Below are positions 1-12,800 of a DNA stretch of 64,000 bases, piece after piece. The DNA is from Ceratodon purpureus (taxonomy: Eukaryota > Streptophyta > Bryopsida > Pseudoditrichales > Ditrichaceae), in contig CM026431.1 in the NCBI GenBank assembly GCA_014871385.1, forward strand, positions 15,814,605 to 15,878,604. Direction: 5' to 3'. The notes beneath the pieces were generated by a model. It was not told where the DNA came from, did not search any database, and saw only the letters and a list, made by a program, of their open reading frames with translations. Each line of letters starts with the position of its first letter. The stretch's first letter is position 1. Both the position numbers and the translations under genes were made by a program.

Positions 1-2330
1 CAAGCAACAAGAAGGGGGCCAAGGCCTCGAAAATTGCAAGGGGGCTCGCATCTGCAGCCACCAAGGGCTCGGCCATGGCTGCCGCGGCCTCGACTGCTCC
101 CTCCCACATGGCTTCCCCCACATTCCCCCCCACCATGTGGGAGGGTGTCGGCTCCGAATGCGGCAGATGCTGCCCCTCAGTGGGAGGAACCGAGGCCTCG
201 AAAATTGCAAGGGGGCTCGCATCTGCTGCCACCAAGGGCTCGGCCATGGCTGCCGCGGCCTCGACTGCTCCCTCCCACATGGCTTCCCCCACATTCCCCC
301 CTACCATGTGGGGGGATGTCGGCTCCGAATGCGGCAGATGCTGCCCCTCAGTGGGAGGAACCGAGGCCTCGAAAATTGCAAGGGGGCTCGCATCTGCTGC
401 CACCAAGGGCTCGGCCATGGCTGCCGCGGCCTCGACTGCTCCCTCCCACAAGGCTTCCCCCACATTCCCCCCCACCATGTGGGGGGATGTCGGCTCCGAA
501 TGCGGCAGATGCTGCCCCTCAGTGGGAGGAACCGAGGCCTCAAAAATTGCAAGGGGGCTCGCATCTGCTGCCACCAAGGGCTCGGCCATGGCTGCCGCGG
601 CCTCGACTGCTCCCTCCCACATGGCTTCCCCCACATTCCCCCCCACCATGTGGGGGGATGTCGGCTCCGAATGCGGCAGATGCTGCCCCTCAGTGGGAGG
701 AACCGAGGCCTCGAAAATTGCAAGGGGGCTCGCATCTGCTGCCACCAAGGGCTCGGCCATGGCTGCCGCGGCCTCGACTGCTCCCTCCCACATGGCTTCC
801 CCCACATTCCCCCCCACCATGTGGGGGGATGTCGGCTCCGAATGCGGCAGATGCTGCCCCTCAGTGGGAGGAACCGAGGCCTCAAAAATTGCAAGGGGGC
901 TCGCATCTGCAGCCACCAAGGGCTCGGCCATGGCTGCCGCGGCCTCGACTGCTCCCTCCCACATGGCTTCCCCCACATTCCCCCCCACCATGTGGGGGGA
1001 TGTCGGCTCCGAATGCGGCAGATGCTGCCCCTCAGTGGGAGGAACCGAGGCCTCGAAAATTGCAAGGGGGCTCGCATCTGCTGCCACCAAGGGCTCGGCC
1101 ATGGCTGCCGCGGCCTCGACTGCTCCCTCCCACATGGCTTCCCCCACATTCCCCCCCACCATGTGGGAGGGTGTCGGCTCCGAATGCGGCAGATGCTGCC
1201 CCTCAGTGGGAGGAACCGAGGCCTCGAAAATTGCAAGGGGGCTCGCATCTGCTGCCACCAAGGGCTCGGCCATGGCTGCCGCGGCCTCGACTGCTCCCTC
1301 CCACATGGCTTCCCCCACATTCCCCCCTACCATGTGGGGGGATGTCGGCTCCGAATGCGGCAGATGCTGCCCCTCAGTGGGAGGAACCGAGGCCTCGAAA
1401 ATTGCAAGGGGGCTCGCATCTGCTGCCACCAAGGGCTCGGCCATGGCTGCCGCGGCCTCGACTGCTCCCTCCCACAAGGCTTCCCCCACATTCCCCCCCA
1501 CCATGTGGGGGGATGTCGGCTCCGAATGCGGCAGATGCTGCCCCTCAGTGGGAGGAACCGAGGCCTCAAAAATTGCAAGGGGGCTCGCATCTGCTGCCAC
1601 CAAGGGCTCGGCCATGGCTGCCGCGGCCTCGACTGCTCCCTCCCACATGGCTTCCCCCACATTCCCCCCCACCATGTGGGGGGATGTCGGCTCCGAATGC
1701 GGCAGATGCTGCCCCTCAGTGGGAGGAACCGAGGCCTCGAAAATTGCAAGGGGGCTCGCATCTGCTGCCACCAAGGGCTCGGCCATGGCTGCCGCGGCCT
1801 CGACTGCTCCCTCCCACATGGCTTCCCCCACATTCCCCCCCACCATGTGGGGGGATGTCGGCTCCGAATGCGGCAGATGCTGCCCCTCAGTGGGAGGAAC
1901 CGAGGCCTCAAAAATTGCAAGGGGGCTCGCATCTGCAGCCACCAAGGGCTCGGCCATGGCTGCCGCGGCCTCGACTGCTCCCTCCCACATGGCTTCCCCC
2001 ACATTCCCCCCCACCATGTGGGGGGATGTCGGCTCCGAATGCGGCAGATGCTGCCCCTCAGTGGGAGGAACCGAGGCCTCGAAAATTGCAAGGGGGCTCG
2101 CATCTGCTGCCACCAAGGGCTCGGCCATGGCTGCCGCGGCCTCGACTGCTCCCTCCCACATGGCTTCCCCCACATTCCCCCCCACCATGTGGGGGGATGT
2201 CGGCTCCGAATGCGGCAGATGCTGCCCCTCAGTGGGAGGAACCGAGGCCTCGAAAATTGCAAGGGGGCTCGCATCTGCAGCCACCAAGGGCTCGGCCATG
2301 GCTGCCGCGGCCTCGACTGCTCCCTCCCAC
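1..2330. repeat. 171-bp satellite array with six-unit higher-order repeat
   Basis: About 13.5 head-to-tail copies of a 171-bp GC-rich unit run from the left edge to about 2330. Single-base variants recur every six units: the GAGGGTG variant in units 1 and 7, the CCTACC variant in units 2 and 8, CACAAGG for CACATGG in units 3 and 9, and CTCAAAA in units 3, 5, 9 and 11. This gives a higher-order period of 1026 bp. Because 171 is 3 x 57 and the unit has few stops, very long open frames appear in all three forward frames and one reverse frame; these are a by-product of the period. The array continues past the window edge. Confidence 0.95.
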
Positions 2331-2506
2331 AAAGTCTCCCTCTCTGCCTCTCACAGTGCGACTCGATCCCTCCCCACCTCCCACACTGCTGTCATCTTCT
2401 CTCTCCAACCCTCCTCACTAAAATCCTCTTGGTCTGCGTCTACATCGATCAGGATCACCACAACAATTTTAAGGGAAACCCAAAACCCCCAATCCCGAAT
2501 GCTTAC

Positions 2507-3634
2507 CTCCTCCGTAGCTGGGGCGTGGTCGGATCCTCCTTGGTCGCTCGCCATGGCTTCCTCCATACGCTCCTCCTCACGCCCCTCCATTCTCTTCAGA
2601 GACTCCTCCCCTTCCGTAGCTGCGAGATAATGTTGAGATTCGGCTTGTGGGTTTTCCTTACCTCTCCCACGTTGACCTTTCCTCCCTCTACCTTTGCCCC
2701 TCCCTCGAGCTTCCAACTCGGCCCCTTGACCTCTACCCCGGGCCGACCCCTCATCCAGATCTTTGTCGGACGGAAGTAGCAGTGTATTATCATCCTCACC
2801 ACCACCGGGGTCCCCTCTCCCCGCAAGAATCGCAGCTTCCTCAATAGCAATCCCCGTCCCACCTTCGCCCGCCTCCATAATATCTCGCCCAACTCTACGA
2901 GCCACGGCTCTCAATGCCTCTGTCTCGGAATCCTCCTCTACATCCACTAATGCTCTCCGTGCACCTTTGACCTCTTGCTCCACACTAATCCAGTCGTCCC
3001 TCTTCACAAATAATGAAGAAAATGACAAGATTTAGATTCGCAAATCCATTCACACAAATGTCTCATTTGCCATTAAAAGCTTCACCGATGAAAATAAGAT
3101 TACGCAGCACGGGCACTGATTTCAGGTTATTAACTTAATCCACCGAATCAAACATGAATGGACAAACTGGGAACATTAAAGGTAGAAATTTAATACCTCG
3201 ATATAAGAATTGCCCCCCGAATCTGAATTCGTCTCCCTTGCTGAGGAGTCCTTGAAACTGATCGAAGGTTGTGGTGTCTCCAAATTCGGACTAGAATTGA
3301 ACCCTAGCTCTTCCGTCATCTCTAGGTGTTTTTCCCGGCTACTTCTTCCCTCCTGCTCCTGATGCTCAACTACTATGTCCTCTAAAACCTCATCTTTCAC
3401 CTCTAATATGGAGTCTAGAATGAGTTTACGAATGCTACAAAACTTTTTAGCCAAAGGCAATCCAGCTCCCCGTCTCTTCAATGGTGCACTCAAGATGTTG
3501 TCATTCGACTTCGCTTTTCTACGCGATTCTCTCCTCTTCCTCGCTCTCCTATTCGTAAAATCTGTACCATACGATTTTCTTCTACGATGGGGTGTGACAG
3601 AAGTGGAGGGAGCTGACCCTCCACTCTCCTTCAT
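2507..3634 (-). CDS. Hypothetical basic/acidic protein, at least two exons
   Basis: Predicted exons are complement(3197..3634) and complement(2507..3001). The join is phase 0, with donor GAG|GTATTA and an acceptor ending TGTGAAG. The first exon starts at ATG 3634 and encodes a basic, arginine-rich segment (residues about 15-60, possible nuclear localisation signals RRRK and RRARKRR) followed by an acidic/serine stretch. The second encodes an acidic helical segment and then a run of RGRG/GKGRGR repeats resembling an RGG box. The second exon ends at a good donor, GAG|GTAAGC, so the gene continues leftward; a phase-compatible acceptor near 2420 would carry it into the satellite. I do not recognise the family. 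Nuclear location and nucleic-acid binding are only suggested by composition. The gene is divergent from the MULE-like gene at 4228. Confidence 0.5.
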
Positions 3635-4227
3635 GTGTCTAACTATCGATACAGCTCACCTTACAACATGGCTCTCCTTTTAACATCCCTTCATCTTATA
3701 TATCCCAAACCCCCAACCCCTCTGACTCAGCCCTAAATACTTACCTTACGCTTAACTTACTTTAATTATTTGAAACTATAATTAAATGAATTTGAATTAA
3801 AGCTAATGACATCAATCTATTATTATGAGAGAGAATCTGGAGTCCACCAAATAATAAAAGATTTGAATTAAGCACTGGAATACTTGTATCAAATATGGAA
3901 GCATATGACGGCTCACTCTAATCTCACCAAACTTCACATCGAATAGAATCGTTCTCACGATTCAATTATTAAAGGCGTAGTTCTAAAAACTCCTACCCAC
4001 TACAGTTGGGCCTGCAAAAAGCACCATTCCTATTAGTTAGCGCCGTCTCTCTTAATTCATACATTCGTTAGATAACAGAATGAATCATTCTCCACCTGTT
4101 CACATGGCCATTCCAACCTGAATAAAATGATCAACAGCAATGCATCATTCCTCTCACCTCGCTCTCGCGATACAGCTTCGCTAGTACTCTCACTCTCCTC
4201 CGTTCTTTCACTGAGTTGCCTGCGAAT
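3635..4227. other. Divergent intergenic region
   Basis: AT-rich spacer between the minus-strand gene starting at 3634 and the plus-strand gene starting at 4228. It presumably holds both promoters. No RNA gene or repeat was recognised. Confidence 0.5.
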
Positions 4228-7200
4228 ATGGGGATGGTCTGTCTGTACGCCCAAGGCATGGGCATCCCTCTTAGGTTTCGTGTCGATGACGATGGTCTAG
4301 CTACAGTGTCCTCTCTTCGCCTGAGTCTCAGATTCCATTTTCGTGAGGATTCCATCAGTATAGAGGAGGAGATCTTCGATGAGGTTACTGCCGAGGTTAC
4401 CCACACCCTCGGGCAACCTTCAATGAGAGATGACAATAATATGTTGCAGTGGAGACTCTTCCCTGGATCCTATAGAGTCTATGGTCTTACTGATTCTCTT
4501 ATGGCTGCATCCACTGAGATCCTCACCCCCCGTCGCTCTTCTACATGCACAATTCAGACTCCCTTACCTCGTGATGTCAAGGTCAAAGTCGAGCCTGGTA
4601 CTGAAACTTCAGACGTAGAGAAACCTCCCCCTCCGACAGTCATTTCTCTCTCCTCTGATGACGAAGTCAGTCCCGTCAAGTTGGTGCCCAAGGTCCACGC
4701 TGATACTCCTCCTTCCAATGTCGCTCCTCCATTGTCCCAGGTCACAGTCAGCATTGTCCCCCTCCTTCAACAGCTTGCAAAGGCGCGTGGGTCAAAAAAC
4801 ATTTTGAAAAAGATAGACTATTCCACTATTAGACACGAGAGAGTAGAGTACTTGCCTGCGAAGTTTGATGGTCCGGTTCTTTTTGAGTTGCCCCCAGCTA
4901 CTGCAGGATCCTCTAAGCTCGCCGCCAAGTCAATGCAGGGAATGGACAAACGATACGACGGACACTTGTGGACCAAGACCATCACAACAAACATCAAAAA
5001 CGACTTCGGACTCTCTTTTCGAAGTTCCACCTGCGTCGGATGGCTGCGCTGCACCAACGAGGAGTGTGACTTCCTGAAGCGTGTTCCCAAGATCTTCGAG
5101 GTTAACGAGACTGAGTTCGAAGGGTGTACTCTGCAAGCTTTTCTCATCGATCAGCCTCCGCCATCTGACTCCACGCTAGTGTGCAAGGTATGTAAAGAAC
5201 CTCCATCATGTGTAGCTACATGCGAGGCTAAGATTTATTACGTTGTGGGCAAACCGAATCAGACTAGAGCTTGTATTCACATAGGAACACATGATCATCC
5301 TGTGAAAGTCGGAGACTACAGAGACTCTAAAGCAGAGATTAGTAGCTTAATAGAAGAGCAGGTAGAGATGAACAACAAAGCAACAAAGAGCGCCGTTGTT
5401 CTGGAGGCGAGCAAACTCCTCATCGGGAGCTACCTTCTACAGCCCGAGGATGCACCACCGAGGAAGCTGACGATGGAAGAGCTGGTTCCTGTTCTGGATC
5501 GTTGCAAAGACATGGCGTCACCAAACATCCGCAACAAAGTTGCCACCTTCAAAAAATTCAAAAGGTACGGAATCATGGACGGTATCACCAAGCTACGTGG
5601 TAACAGTCTCTGGGCGTATGTCCAGGAGAATAGGTTTCCTGGTCAAGGATCTATGCGTGACAAAGTCTTCCTGTTTAAGATGTCGGAGGTCGGCCCGGGA
5701 AGTGGTGTCGACTTGGTCAGCCGAATGCAAGCTGGTGGCGACTTGGAGAACGCATGGATCATGTTCGACCATGTAAAACGCGTCAAAGACTGGTCGACGA
5801 TGGCCTGCCATGTGTACGACGCCACTTACTGCCGCGTGATGACAATCGCCACTTGCGACATGCAGTCCGAGGACACGGACGCCCAGCTCGTCTTCTGGAA
5901 AAACCTGAACCTGGTCATGGAGATCAATGGCGTTGCAGCGCCGAACTTCAAGGGGTTCATGGCGGATAACGCACAGGCGAATTGGAATGCAGTGCGAATC
6001 CTTTACGGCAATGGCAACAAAGAGGACCCAATGGAGGACCGGGAGAGGTCGTGCTTGTTCCACTGGACTCAGAACATGGTGGCGTATACGCAGAAGCACT
6101 TCCCCGAAGAACTCTGGGAACAGCACAAGAAGATGTGCACTCAGAATAAGAATGCGACCAGCATGGCAGAGGCGGAAACTCTGTACCACGCGTTGAGAGC
6201 ATGGTGGGCATCCACCGGGGTCGTTGGCGAAAGCGGGCTCATCAAACTCGATCAGTGGCTGTCATTCTGGCACCACCGCTTCCGCCAATGGGGGGGATTC
6301 ATGACCGAGGTATTATCTCTGCACTCTGTTTTGATGTTTATGATACTGGTTTCCTAGCCCTAACCTACAAAACTCTAATCCGTGAATCTAATGGCACCTA
6401 CTGTCAAAATTGCAGAAATTCACGGAAGAAGAACTCACAGAGATGCCCACTTGTAACCTCGCCGAAACAGTTCACAACAAGTGGCTCCAAGCTTCAGGAA
6501 ACAACGGGAACGACTTCTACGTTGCTACCGTGGACGATTTCGTTCGTGCTTTTCTACAAGTTGTTAACTACTACCAGTTCCTAAAAGGTGACGTCGGCGG
6601 AACTGGACCGTCCAAGAAGGAACTCAGGCTCAGGATGGCTGAACGCAACGCTAAGAAATGGGGAAATCCTACACTGCTCGATAAGCCCATGCTCGATATG
6701 CCAAGCGCGGATGAGTTCTGCACCCGTCAGCCTATCATGCCTGGAGCGGAAGTCTTCGGTTCACAGAAGCGAAAAGCCGACGTCCTTATCGGAGCTGACG
6801 AGGAGTCTCATCGCCCGGACAAGACAAACTTCTCACGCCCAAGAGGCCCAAGACGTGCCGTCAGGGCTCGCCCTATGCAGATGCCCGTCATTGTGGAAGA
6901 CGACTCCGAACACGACACCGAGGTACAATGTACCCAACCTCCTGCCGAGGAAGTTGATTCCCCTGTGCCTTCACCTGTGAACAAGGGCGGCATTCGCCAT
7001 GTCAACGCGGTTGAAGAAACCAAGGTCGACGTGAAGGAGTGGCACATCTCGAGACTTCACAAACTTTCTGCGAAGTGCTGCTGGGCCCAAAGAGCTGAAA
7101 CGAAGAAGAAGTGCACTGAGAGAATCGTCAGGGGGCCCCATAGCACTGCTGCACCGACCTACACTGGGCTCTGGACTAACTATCGCAGGAACATAGTCGA

Positions 7201-7909
7201 GAAGACAGAGTTCTTCTTCTGCTCCGACGATATTGAGCGCTGCGTGAAAGGCTCTAAGCGCAAGTGGGTAGCACACTACTCAAAGGACCAGGAATTCCCC
7301 TCCATTCCAGAGGTCTGGCCAGTGAAACTAGGTACTAACCTAAAACTTACTGAGATTCTTGCCCTCGAAGCAGCAGGTTTTCAACTTCCGCCCAAGAAGC
7401 CGGTGTCACCAAGACGCCTCTTCTCCTCTGCCCCGCCCCCTGCAAATCTGAGCTCGGTGCCAGTCCCTGCAGACGCTGACCGCTACCCAGGCAAGAGAGA
7501 CGGCAAGATGGTGAAGCGCACTGCCACTCGTCCCAATCCGGCGCAGCGACTCTCCATGGGCTCCTCCGAGTCACTCAAAGCGCGCCTCCGTTCCGTCACC
7601 ATGATACCTGAGCCGGGCCACGGTTGCATCATTGGGCTGGATTCGGGCGTCGCTCCACACATCACTCGGTACCAGATTACCATCAGTTCTTACCCTGGTT
7701 GCACTTGTCCCGCATTCAAGAAGACGATGACTACGTTCCGAGGCAGGACTCAGTTCACGTATTGTAAGCACCTTTACTACATACTCTTGAAGGTCTGCAA
7801 CCGTGATCCCGAAGCGGAGCTTTTCATCCATGCGCCCACCTTCAGCTTTAACGAGGTCAAGCTACTCCTAGAGAGTGGAATCTTGCGTCACCCCTTGGCG
7901 AAGAAGTAG
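4228..7909 (+). CDS. MULE-type transposase-like protein with SWIM zinc finger
   Basis: Two exons, join(4228..6309, 6416..7909), give 1191 residues. The intron is GT-AG (GAG|GTATTA to AATTGCAG) and phase 0; without it the frame stops at 6357. I chose ATG 4228; an upstream TTG at 4216 is in frame. Residues about 270-360 hold a WRKY/GCM1-like zinc-binding pattern (C-x4-C in RCTNEEC, then HDHP). Residues about 520-615 look like a MULE DDE domain, with VYDATY, then FMADNAQANW, then an FHW motif. Residues about 1120-1155 form a SWIM finger (CTC, then CKH). Between them lie acidic/serine linkers and a KRK-type basic patch. MULE proteins of this type bind and mobilise Mutator-like DNA transposons or are domesticated as FAR1-like regulators. 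No terminal inverted repeats were found, so autonomous element versus domesticated gene is open. The frame is intact. Confidence 0.85.
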
Positions 7910-8160
7910 GTAGCCCTCCTACTTTAAAACTGCCATTTCCACAATGGCCATTGATAACGTACTGAATGATTTTAGTAATATACCATGTACTAAGTCAGCA
8001 ATACAGAAGCTGTATTGACTTTTTCATTATTAAGGCTTTGTCGTTCACATTGATTGCATTCTATTTCAAAACATTCTATCTTGAACAAGTGCACTATATA
8101 CCTCGTATCCCCTGACATGTAGCCTTTATTACAGCAAACATATACTTGTTATTAGATGTC
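7910..8160. other. Convergent 3' spacer
   Basis: Short AT-rich region between two convergent reading frames. It should contain both 3' ends. Nothing else was recognised. Confidence 0.4.
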
Positions 8161-8613
8161 TCAATCTTCGAACCTAACACGTTTAGGGTTGCCCACTACA
8201 CTATCAGCAGGGTTGCGAACCTCTGACTGTACTACATGACAAACTACATTCGCGTTCACTTTCGGTCCCACACTTGCTAAGTGTCCTTGGTATGAACGTT
8301 TCAGCAATGGCCCACCTCCCCGCCTCCGATTCACTGATTCCCTGGAATAGGTTCCCCTTGGGATCATTCCAACCTTGGAGTATGCATGAGGTTGTAAAGG
8401 CACATCTGCGTCCTCCTCCAGCACTCTGATATCATCCGAATTTTCTGAACGTGGAGGGTCAGCTCTTACATCCGGTTGCACGTCAACATCCGTTGTCAAA
8501 GGACGCCCTTGGCTGTTGGCCATCACCTCTTCTTCGTCCTCGACCTCAACATATGGTTGAAATGGACAAACATCGTCAGCAAGTGAAACAACAATATCTC
8601 TGACGTCTTCCAT
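8161..8613 (-). CDS. Hypothetical acidic 150-residue protein
   Basis: Open frame from ATG 8613 to a TAG at 8161, convergent with the MULE-like gene. The first half is acidic (EVEDEEEVM, ENSDDIRVLEEDAD). The second half is basic, with a NRRRGGGPLLKR patch and a KRVRFED tail. No domain, signal peptide or membrane segment is visible. Codon use resembles the neighbouring real gene rather than the AT-rich spacer, which is the main reason to call it. It could be the last exon of a longer gene, since an acceptor-like CAG lies just upstream of the ATG on this strand. Its position beside a transposase-like gene raises the idea of an accessory protein of that element, without direct proof. Confidence 0.45.
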   Translation of the reverse strand: MEDVRDIVVSLADDVCPFQPYVEVEDEEEVMANSQGRPLTTDVDVQPDVRADPPRSENSDDIRVLEEDADVPLQPHAYSKVGMIPRGTYSRESVNRRRGGGPLLKRSYQGHLASVGPKVNANVVCHVVQSEVRNPADSVVGNPKRVRFED

Positions 8614-8819
8614 AACTGCTGTCCCGCAGTACGGAAAAGAGCTTCACAAAACACCAACAGAAAAGAGGAAGAGACATTCCATAATCCTAACTTAAATATC
8701 CGTGAAGGAGATGCTTGGCGCCCTTGGATTTCGGCTATTCATTCATTTGAAAGTTGTCATCGTCCTCAACTGAATGGAAAAGGATGAGGGTTGAGCAGAA
8801 GTCATTTAGCATTTAAAAT
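8614..8819. other. Upstream region of the 8161-8613 frame
   Basis: AT-rich, unremarkable sequence; probable promoter for the minus-strand frame. Confidence 0.3.
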
Positions 8820-9370
8820 TTAAATGTAATAAAATAAAGGAAAAAAAAAATTAATAAAAGCAAAAAGAAGAAAAAAAAAAAAAAACCTTTATAAAAAATG
8901 AAATTAAGAAAATAAAAGTAAAAAAAGCAAAAATAAATATTAAGGTTGAAAATAATATGAAGGCGACTAAGAAAATGAAAGAGAAAATACAATGAAAGAG
9001 AAAATAAAATGAAAGAGAAAATAAAACGAAAGAGAAAAGAAAATGAAAGAGAGAATAAAATGAAAAGGAGAATAAAATGAAAGAGAGAATAAAATGAAAG
9101 AGAAAATAAAATGAAAGAGAAAATAAAATGAAAGAGAAAATAAAACGAAAGAGAAAAGAAAATGAAAGAGAGAATAAAATGAAAAGGAGAATAAAATGAA
9201 AGAGAGAATAAAATGAAAAGGAGAATAAAATGAAAAGGAGAATAAAATGAAAGAGAAAATAAAATGAAAGAGAAAATAAAATGAAAGAGAAAATAAAATG
9301 AAAGAGAAAATAAAATGAAAAGGAGAATAAAATGAAAGGAAAGATAGATAGAGTAATGGAAGTTAATATG
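8820..9370. repeat. Purine-rich 17-bp tandem repeats
   Basis: Adenine-rich tract followed by many imperfect copies of a 17-bp unit of the type GAAAGAGAAAATAAAAT, with variants GAAAAGGAGAATAAAAT and cytosine-containing ones. Variant blocks recur in order, suggesting duplication of groups of units. The long reverse-strand frame (S/F/L-rich) is an artefact of composition. Confidence 0.9.
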
Positions 9371-9823
9371 AAAAATAAAAGAAATAAACCATGTAGACCA
9401 TGGCGGATGATTTCTAACAATGTTAAGAAAATGTTACGATATTAAATGTTACTTTATTCTTCTTAAGAGGTTCAATACCAATACATTTTAAGCGGTAATT
9501 TGCATATAAATTTGAGGAGATAAGGGGAATTAATGTATGCCTGAACTAGTTAGAAGGAGCTGGAGCATAGTAATTGATGCACGTTAAAAAATTAATCACC
9601 AAGAAAAGAGAAAACAAACTACAAATTCAATGAAAATACTGTAATTAGTCCACGGTTATAGGGTCAATAAAATTACTAAAATTAGTATTTTTCCAAAAAT
9701 ATATTGGGAATATTCGAATCTACTAATTTTATAATTTATTTTTGGTAACAAATTTGCTATTTTTAGGTTATGTCCCCCACTCTGTGCTCTCCGCTCTCCA
9801 AATCTGCGCTCACCGCTCTCCGC
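9371..9823. other. AT-rich spacer with CTC-rich edge
   Basis: AT-rich DNA without a convincing gene. At 9781-9828 there is a cluster of CTCTCCGCTC / GCTCACCGCTC motifs exactly at the broken end of the retrotransposon. A similar cluster occurs at 25491-25526. Confidence 0.4.
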
Positions 9824-12800
9824 TCACGTACAAGCTACGTCCGGTATGGAGAAGAAGGAAAAAACTGGACTACAGAGTAAACTGGACCCAGCGCGCAGAG
9901 TGTCCAGACGTTTGAGAGAAGTAGTAGGGGAAGGAGGAGGGAGCTGCCCTGAGTGTAGTGGAAAAGGACTGCCGATGTCTTCCATGGCTGATTTTGACGT
10001 TTGGGCGCAGATGGAGACAAGGGAGGCACGCTCTGACGGGCTGTCCGCGGATGATGGCGGCGGGGTCCTATCTAGTCGGGAATGCTCAAGGTGATTTGGA
10101 CGCCCGGGGTCATGGCGAGCTAGTTGTCCATGAGTATAAGCTACTGCAAGGGGTGCGTAGCCTTGGCTGGGTGGGACGTGTGTAGAGAATCCTTGGCGGC
10201 CGAGGTGATGGACAGGATGGTTGTGAATTCGTAAGTTTGGGTCACTAGTAGTGAGTATACTTGGGGGAGTCGGGGGTCTAGGTCTATTGAGTGCTCTAGG
10301 CTTGCCAAAACCGTTTGGGTAGTTATCTTGTTGTTGGCTTCGAGTTGTCATGGGACAAGCCTCCTGCCCGGAATAGATACCCGGGCAGCAATATCTACAG
10401 TTGCGGTTCTGAACAGGGGTATCGCGTGGTGGGTTTTCAGTACCGGACGGATATCCGCCAGATATACCCGGACTGCCGCTCATGTCTACCCGGATGTGGC
10501 TTACATGGACCTGTGCTGGACCTTCATGTGAGGGGGTAGGGTCTTGGACGTCTGTGGTATCCTTGGTCGATTCTGCCATGACTTGTGCGTCTGTTGTGAG
10601 TTTGGCGTAGATTTCGCCAAGGCTGAGCTTGGGTGCTATGTTGGTTGCCGTGGTATGATAATGTTTAAGTTTATTTGCGTTGACAATAGTAGCATGTTTG
10701 TCATAGTATTCATTGTCGACCAAGAGAACAGTATTGTTGGGTAATGCCAATTGAACACGGTATGGGCCGTGCCAAAGGGATTCAAACTTGGGTCTCTTGA
10801 TTTTAGGATCACGAGGGCACCAGAGCACTTGATCCCCCTTCTGAAAAATCCTAGCCGGTTGTGACGCCTGAAAGTACTTGGCGCTGAGAGCCTGTTTATC
10901 CGAGATGTTTTTGATTGCCAAGGCCCTGATCTCTTCTAAGTGATGAATGTCTTGGATACGGGCTGCTAGGACTTTATGTGGAGAGTATTCCCTTTGGGAC
11001 ATGGACTGAAAAGTAGGGGCTATATACTCGGTTGGGAGCAAAGGTTGGGTGCCATAGACCATCTCAAAGGGGCTGAGTTGCGTGGCGGTTTTGGTTGCTA
11101 CCCGATAAGCCCATAGAGCAGCTGGGAGACAGTCATCCCAGTCACCTTGGTTGGCATGTACGAACCTCCGAAGCATGTTCACAATAGTTTTGTTAGTAGA
11201 CTCGGCTTGGCCATTTCCCTGGGGGTAGTATACGGTACTTGTGCGGTGCTTGATGATGTGCTTCTCCATGAGGTCCTCGATGACAGAGTTGACAAAGTGG
11301 GATCCTTGGTCGGACACGATCTCCAAGGGGCAACCAAACCTGGTGATGATATTGTCGTATAAGAAGTTTGCCGTGACCACCGCGGTGTTACTGCGCAGGG
11401 GTTTGGCTTCGACCCATTTGGTCGTATAATCTGTGGCGACTAAAATATATTTATACCCTTGTCGGGTGACTGGACGGATAGGTCCCACGAAATCCAGTCC
11501 CCATCTTTGGAAGGGTCCCAATGGTGGTGTGGATTGTAACGAGACTTTTCCTTGGTACTGAAAATTGGTGGTGGATATCTGACATGCGTGGCAGTTTTTG
11601 ATATAAGCATGAACGTCTCGGTGGAGTGTTGGCCACCAATATTTGGCGGTCAAAATCTTTTTGATGGTTGTATCGGGACCTTGGTGTCCGCCAACGGGTC
11701 CGTCATGGAGAAGAGCCAGTATGGTCGATTTTTCCTTTGTGGGTACGCAGAGTCGGAGGACATGGTCTGGTCCTTGGCGATACAGTTGGCCATGGACGAC
11801 AGTATAAGGCAGGGTAGTCCTAACAAAGCTGATTTTTCGGGTGCCGGTGAGACTGATTGGGGTGGCACCGGTGGTTAGGTATGTGATAATGTCGGTGGTC
11901 CAATCTTGGTTGTCCTGGACAACCACGGTGGCGGCCTGGATATACAACTCATTGAAAGAGTCGTCAATTCCTTCTTCCTTGGTATTGGTATCTCGGGACA
12001 AATAGTCGGCCACGATGTGCCTCTTCCCAGGTATGAATACTACCTCAAAATCGTATTCTAACAATATCATTATCCAGCGAGCTACTCGTCCTGTTACAAG
12101 GGGTTGATTGACAAGGTATGACAAGCTATGGTGATCGACCATGAAGCGGAATTTATTTCCTAACAAATAATGTCAGAATTTTTTCACAGCATAGATCATA
12201 GCCAAGGCCTCCCTTTCGGTTGTAGAATAGTTTCTTTCTGCCTGATTTAACAATCTGCTTGCATAGGCGACAGGTTGATCATGTTTGCCGTTTAGGTTTT
12301 GAGCCAGCATCACTCCCACGGCTATGTTGGAAGCATCAGTATGGACATGGAATGGCTTGGTCCAGTCCGGTGCGATCAAAATGGGTGCATGGGTGTATGC
12401 TTCCTTGATTTTATCCAAGGCTGTCTGAGCTGCTGGTGTCCAATCTCTGGGATATGTATACTTGGAGTGGTTCAAGGCGGTGATAGGAGCAGTAATGTGT
12501 GCAAGTTTTTCGATATAGATACGGTTAAACTGTGACAGACCTAGGAGTCGTTGGACGCCCTTTTGATCCTTGGGTGGTGTCATGTCCAAGATGTCTTTGA
12601 TCTTGGCTGGGTCTGGAAGCTTGCCATATTTGCAAACAATGTAACCCAAGATGACTCCGGCGAAAAAGAGGAACATACATTTGTCTGCATTTAGACTAAC
12701 ACCGTTGGTTCTGCAGGCATCAAATATGTGTCGCAAATGATCGACATGGTCCTGCATTTGCCCATATACTGTGCCGTCATCCAAGTAAATACGGAAAAAA

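Noticed and set aside
34-2779. Open frames of 795-880 codons in all three forward frames
   Set aside because: They are shadows of a 171-bp satellite whose length is a multiple of three; no frame is favoured and none has domain content.
8851-9420. 189-codon F/S/L-rich reverse frame resembling a membrane protein
   Set aside because: Produced by A/G-rich 17-bp repeats; low complexity only.
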